From Halomonas sp. (GTDB taxonomy: Bacteria > Pseudomonadota > Gammaproteobacteria > Pseudomonadales > Halomonadaceae): a stretch of 46,108 nt of DNA. Both the position numbers and the translations under genes were made by a program. Position 1 is the first letter of the stretch. The number at the start of each line of letters is the position of its first letter. The stretch lies in the NCBI RefSeq assembly GCF_014859505.1, contig NZ_JACUUD010000013.1:1-46108 (forward strand), read 5' to 3'. A model generated the notes under the pieces. That model did no database searches and had not been told where the DNA came from. It worked only from the letters and a program-made list of their open reading frames with translations. Below are positions 43,898-46,108 of this stretch, piece after piece.

Positions 43898-44632
43898 ATG
43901 CGCATGCTGGCGCTTTACAGCATCAAGGGCGGGGTCGGCAAGACCGCCTCGGCGGTGAACCTGGCGGCCGAGGCCGCCGCCGCCGGCTGGCGCGTCCTGC
44001 TCTGGGACCTCGACCCCCAGGCCGCCACCACCTTCTACCTGCGCGCCAAGCCCAAGGTGCGCGGCGGCGTGGCCCGGCTGGTAAAGGGCGATGCCGCCTT
44101 CGACAAGGTGATCCGTGCCACCGAGATCGAGCGCCTCGACCTGCTGCCGGCCGCGCTGGCCTCCCGGGAGCTGGACCACCTGCTCGCCGCCCGGCGCGAC
44201 ACCCAGTTGCGCCGCATTCTCAAGCCCGTCCGCGACGTCTATGACCTGGTCATCCTGGACTGCCCGCCCAGCCTCTCGACACTCTCCGAAAGCGTCTTCG
44301 CCAGCGTCGACGCCCTGCTGGTGCCCGTCGTGCCCACGGTGCTCTCGGTGCGCACCCTGGAGCAGCTGCGCGACTTCCTCGACGAGCGCGACATCCCCTG
44401 CCAGGTATGGCCCTTCGTGACCCTCGCCGATCGCCGACGCACCCTGCACCGCGAGACCATCGCCGCGCTGCCGGAGCGCTGGCCGCTACGCCTCTCCACC
44501 ACCATCCCCGGGGCCAGCGTGGTGGAGCGCATGGGCCTGGAGCGCGCCCCGCTGCGCCACTTCGCCCCCGCTACCCCCGCGGCCCGGGCCTACCGGGCCC
44601 TGTGGGAGGAGATCGCCCAGCGCCTGGCCTAG
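43898..44632 (+). CDS. ParA/MinD-like P-loop ATPase
   Basis: 244 residues. The deviant Walker A motif is complete (KGGVGKT, residues 10-16, with signature Lys10). Switch I lies in LLWDLDPQAATTFYL, and Walker B in DLVILDCPPSLSTLSES. Such ATPases dimerise with ATP on DNA or membranes and position chromosomes, plasmids or protein complexes. No ParB, parS-like array or replication gene is next to it, so it is an orphan; related orphans position chemoreceptors, carboxysomes or cellulose synthase. A GGGAGGG site precedes the ATG. A Pho box lies 105 bases upstream, an unexpected sign of phosphate control. It converges with the flavoprotein gene 29 bases away. Confidence 0.9.
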   Translation: MRMLALYSIKGGVGKTASAVNLAAEAAAAGWRVLLWDLDPQAATTFYLRAKPKVRGGVARLVKGDAAFDKVIRATEIERLDLLPAALASRELDHLLAARRDTQLRRILKPVRDVYDLVILDCPPSLSTLSESVFASVDALLVPVVPTVLSVRTLEQLRDFLDERDIPCQVWPFVTLADRRRTLHRETIAALPERWPLRLSTTIPGASVVERMGLERAPLRHFAPATPAARAYRALWEEIAQRLA

Positions 44633-44634
44633 CA

Positions 44635-44668
44635 CCTCTGAACCTGGCGCCTGACGCCCCCTCAGAGG
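44635..44668. terminator. Possible bidirectional terminator between parA-like gene and flavoprotein
   Basis: CCTCTGA (44635-44641) and TCAGAGG (44662-44668) bracket an inner GGCG/CGCC stem, giving a nested hairpin in the 29-base gap between convergent genes. It overlaps the last codons of the flavoprotein gene. No T-run is seen on either side, so termination is tentative. Confidence 0.3.
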
Positions 44669-45852
44669 GCACTGCCACAGGCCACCCCGCTGGCCCAGGC
44701 CCACTGGAAGTTGTGCCCGCCCAGCTCGCCGGTGACGTCGAGTACCTCGCCGATGAAACGCAGCTGGGACAGCCCCTCCACCGCGAAGGTCTTCGACGAC
44801 ACCGCTCGGGTGTCCACACCGCCCAGCGTCACCTCGGCGGTGCGCCAGCCCTCGGTGCCGGCGGGCTTGAGTCGCCAGTCGCCGAGATGGGCCGCCCAGG
44901 CGGCCAGCTCGGCATTGCTGCGCTCGGCCAGCACGCCGTCGCCGCCGTGCCACTCCACCAGCGCCTGGGCCAGGCGCCTGGGTAGCCGCTCGGCCAGCCA
45001 GCTGGAGAGCTGGCGCCTGGGCGTCTCCCGACGCGCTGCGCACAACGCCTCGAAGGCCGCCACCCCCGGCAGCAGGTCGATGGCCAGCTCGTCGCCCGGC
45101 TCCCAGTAGCTGGAGATCTGCAGCATCGCCGGTCCCGACAGGCCACGATGGGTGAAGAGCAGGGGCTCGCGGTAGTGGCCGCGAGCCTGGCCGCAGCGCA
45201 GGGTGCGCACGGCCACCGCGCAGGACACCCCGGCGAGCGCCTCGGCCCGCGCCTTCCACTGCGAGGTCAGGGTGAAGGGCACCAGTGCCGGGCGGGTCTC
45301 GGTGACGGCGAGGCCGAACTGGCGGGCGAGATCAAAGCCGAAGCCGGTGGCGCCCATGGTGGGAATGGAGAGCCCGCCGGTGGCCACCACCACCGCGCCA
45401 CAATCGATGGTGCCCGCCGAGGTCTTGAGCCGCATGCCCTCGCCGTGGCGCTCGATGCCCTCCACGGCGGTCCTGAGGCGCAGCTCCACCCCAGCCCACT
45501 CGCACTCGGTGAGCAGTACCCGCACGATCTCCTTGGCGGAGTCGGCGCAGAACAGCTGGCCCGGTGCCTTCTCCACGTAGTCGACCCCGTGGCGCTCCAC
45601 CAGCTCGACGAAGTGCTCCGGGCGGTAGCGCTTCAACGCCGAGATGCAGAAGTGCGGATTGGCGCTGAAGAAGTTGGCGGGCGTGGAGGCCAGGTGGGTG
45701 AAGTTGCAGCGGCCGCCACCGGACATCAAGATCTTTCGGCCGGCCCGGTTGGCATGGTCGATCACCAGCACCCGCCGCCCGGCATAGCCCGCCGTCAGTG
45801 CGCACATCATCCCGGCGGCGCCCGCGCCGATGATCACCGCGTCATAGGTCAT
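44662..45852 (-). CDS. BaiN/YhiN-family FAD-dependent oxidoreductase
   Basis: 396 residues. The N-terminal dinucleotide-binding loop is DAVIIGAGAAGMMCALTAG. The family signature is GRKILMSGGGRCNFTH, followed by GQLFCADSAKEIVRVL and the second FAD contact GAVVVATGGLSIPTMGATGFGFDLA. The C-terminus (GVDTRAVSSKTFAVEGLSQLRFIGEVLDVTGELGGHNFQWAWASGVACGSAL) closes the flavin site. HI0933/YhiN proteins are soluble flavoproteins; BaiN reduces bile-acid enones, but the substrate in most bacteria is unknown. ATG 45852 follows GGGAG; a GTG two codons earlier is less likely. Confidence 0.94.
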   Translation of the reverse strand: MTYDAVIIGAGAAGMMCALTAGYAGRRVLVIDHANRAGRKILMSGGGRCNFTHLASTPANFFSANPHFCISALKRYRPEHFVELVERHGVDYVEKAPGQLFCADSAKEIVRVLLTECEWAGVELRLRTAVEGIERHGEGMRLKTSAGTIDCGAVVVATGGLSIPTMGATGFGFDLARQFGLAVTETRPALVPFTLTSQWKARAEALAGVSCAVAVRTLRCGQARGHYREPLLFTHRGLSGPAMLQISSYWEPGDELAIDLLPGVAAFEALCAARRETPRRQLSSWLAERLPRRLAQALVEWHGGDGVLAERSNAELAAWAAHLGDWRLKPAGTEGWRTAEVTLGGVDTRAVSSKTFAVEGLSQLRFIGEVLDVTGELGGHNFQWAWASGVACGSAL

Positions 45853-45885
45853 GCTCACTCCCGGCCGCGTCTCGAAGGGACGCGC

Positions 45886-45914
45886 ATTCTAGCAGGGCTG
45901 CGACATCCTGTTGA
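45886..45914 (-). promoter_or_regulatory. Likely sigma-70 promoter for the flavoprotein
   Basis: TCAACA (45914-45909) and TAGAAT (45891-45886), 17 bases apart on the minus strand. TAGAAT differs from the -10 consensus at one base. Transcription would begin near 45879, about 27 bases before the ATG. Confidence 0.55.
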
Positions 45915-45964
45915 TGTACGTCTCGTTGACAGCCTGATGGCAAGCAAGAGGTGCACAGCACCGG

Positions 45965-45997
45965 AACCAATGTACAATACTTGTACACTAATTGGTT
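45965..45997. promoter_or_regulatory. Compound palindrome, likely operator
   Basis: AACCAAT (45965-45971) and ATTGGTT (45991-45997) bracket GTACAA and TTGTAC around a TAC centre. The outer and inner dyads are offset by four bases on the right. Located in the 235-base gap between the flavoprotein and the gene starting at 46088, it could bind a TetR- or GntR-type regulator. The factor is unknown. A TGTGA-N7-TCACA dyad lies just downstream at 46011-46027. Confidence 0.5.
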
Positions 45998-46016
45998 CGC
46001 GTCACCCGCTTGTGAA

Positions 46017-46044
46017 TTGTTGTCACAGTGTTGACGGGTATTAT
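46017..46044 (+). promoter_or_regulatory. Possible promoter for the right-edge gene
   Basis: TTGTTG (46017-46022) and TATTAT (46039-46044) are separated by 16 bases, 43 bases before the ATG at 46088. The -10 matches 5 of 6 bases; the -35 is weak. TTGACG at 46031-46036 with TGTTAA 16 bases on is an alternative. Confidence 0.35.
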
Positions 46045-46087
46045 GGCTAGCCTGTTAAGCACTCGGACCACGGCAGGAGGCCCGCCG

Positions 46088-46108
46088 ATGCTGAGCCATC
46101 CTCTTATT
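46088..46108 (+). CDS. Start of an unidentified gene (cut by window edge)
   Basis: ATG at 46088 follows a strong AGGAGG with seven bases between. Only seven codons are inside the window (MLSHPLI), too few to name a product. The preceding promoter-like and operator-like sequences support a real, regulated start. Confidence 0.6.

Overview
The window is GC-rich chromosomal DNA from a gammaproteobacterium. Gene content and order suggest a Halomonas-like member of the Halomonadaceae. The signs are very long PstC and PstA permeases, PhoB-type boxes, the dnaX-ybaB-recR block, an RNase D/YcgL/YcgN neighbourhood, a MscK-type channel, and small extragenic palindromic repeats. The genus is inferred from pattern and not proven. 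I see no insertion sequence, prophage, CRISPR array, tRNA or rRNA. One structured RNA, the 4.5S signal recognition particle RNA, is clear.

Layout. 1-955 holds the start of an ArsR repressor and an internally deleted MFS transporter. 1046-7113 is the high-affinity phosphate uptake locus pstS and pstC-pstA-pstB (all minus strand), with two Pho boxes and a terminator between pstS and pstC. 7164-9651 holds a TSUP transporter with a tiny coupled upstream gene, transaldolase, and an STAS protein. 9632-12793 holds a SpoIIE-type phosphatase with a degenerate receiver, MlaA, and a FabH-like ketoacyl synthase. 12859-18725 holds the helicase HrpA and the acyl-CoA synthetase FadD. 18921-23955 holds a class II amidotransferase, a von Willebrand factor A protein, a small membrane protein and oligopeptidase B. 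23956-24905 carries YcgN between two kinds of extragenic repeat. 24906-29408 is YcgL, RNase D, RecR, YbaB and DnaX. 29639-31392 holds a KfrA-like coiled-coil protein, a potassium-type channel and ffs. 31634-35722 is an operon of an ATP-grasp ligase, an unrecognised 678-residue protein and a TlyA-type RNA methyltransferase. 35729-41550 holds a mechanosensitive channel, outer membrane phospholipase A and a yqjD-yqjE-yqjK-like envelope cluster. 41554-46108 holds a barnase/barstar pair, a CopD-like membrane protein, a TetR regulator, a ParA-like ATPase behind a Pho box, a BaiN/YhiN flavoprotein and the first codons of a further gene.

How the genes fit together. Phosphate starvation is the clearest regulatory theme: pstS and pstCAB have separate PhoB-type promoters, and a third Pho box lies upstream of the ParA-like gene. 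Envelope lipid upkeep recurs (MlaA, PldA, FadD, FabH-like synthase, MscK-type channel, YqjD/YqjE/YqjK). The most unusual locus is the ATP-grasp operon. Its second protein carries Gln, Cys, His and Asn residues at papain-like spacing, so the two genes could be an uncharacterised peptide ligase and peptidase (or transglutaminase) pair. That is inference from motifs only.
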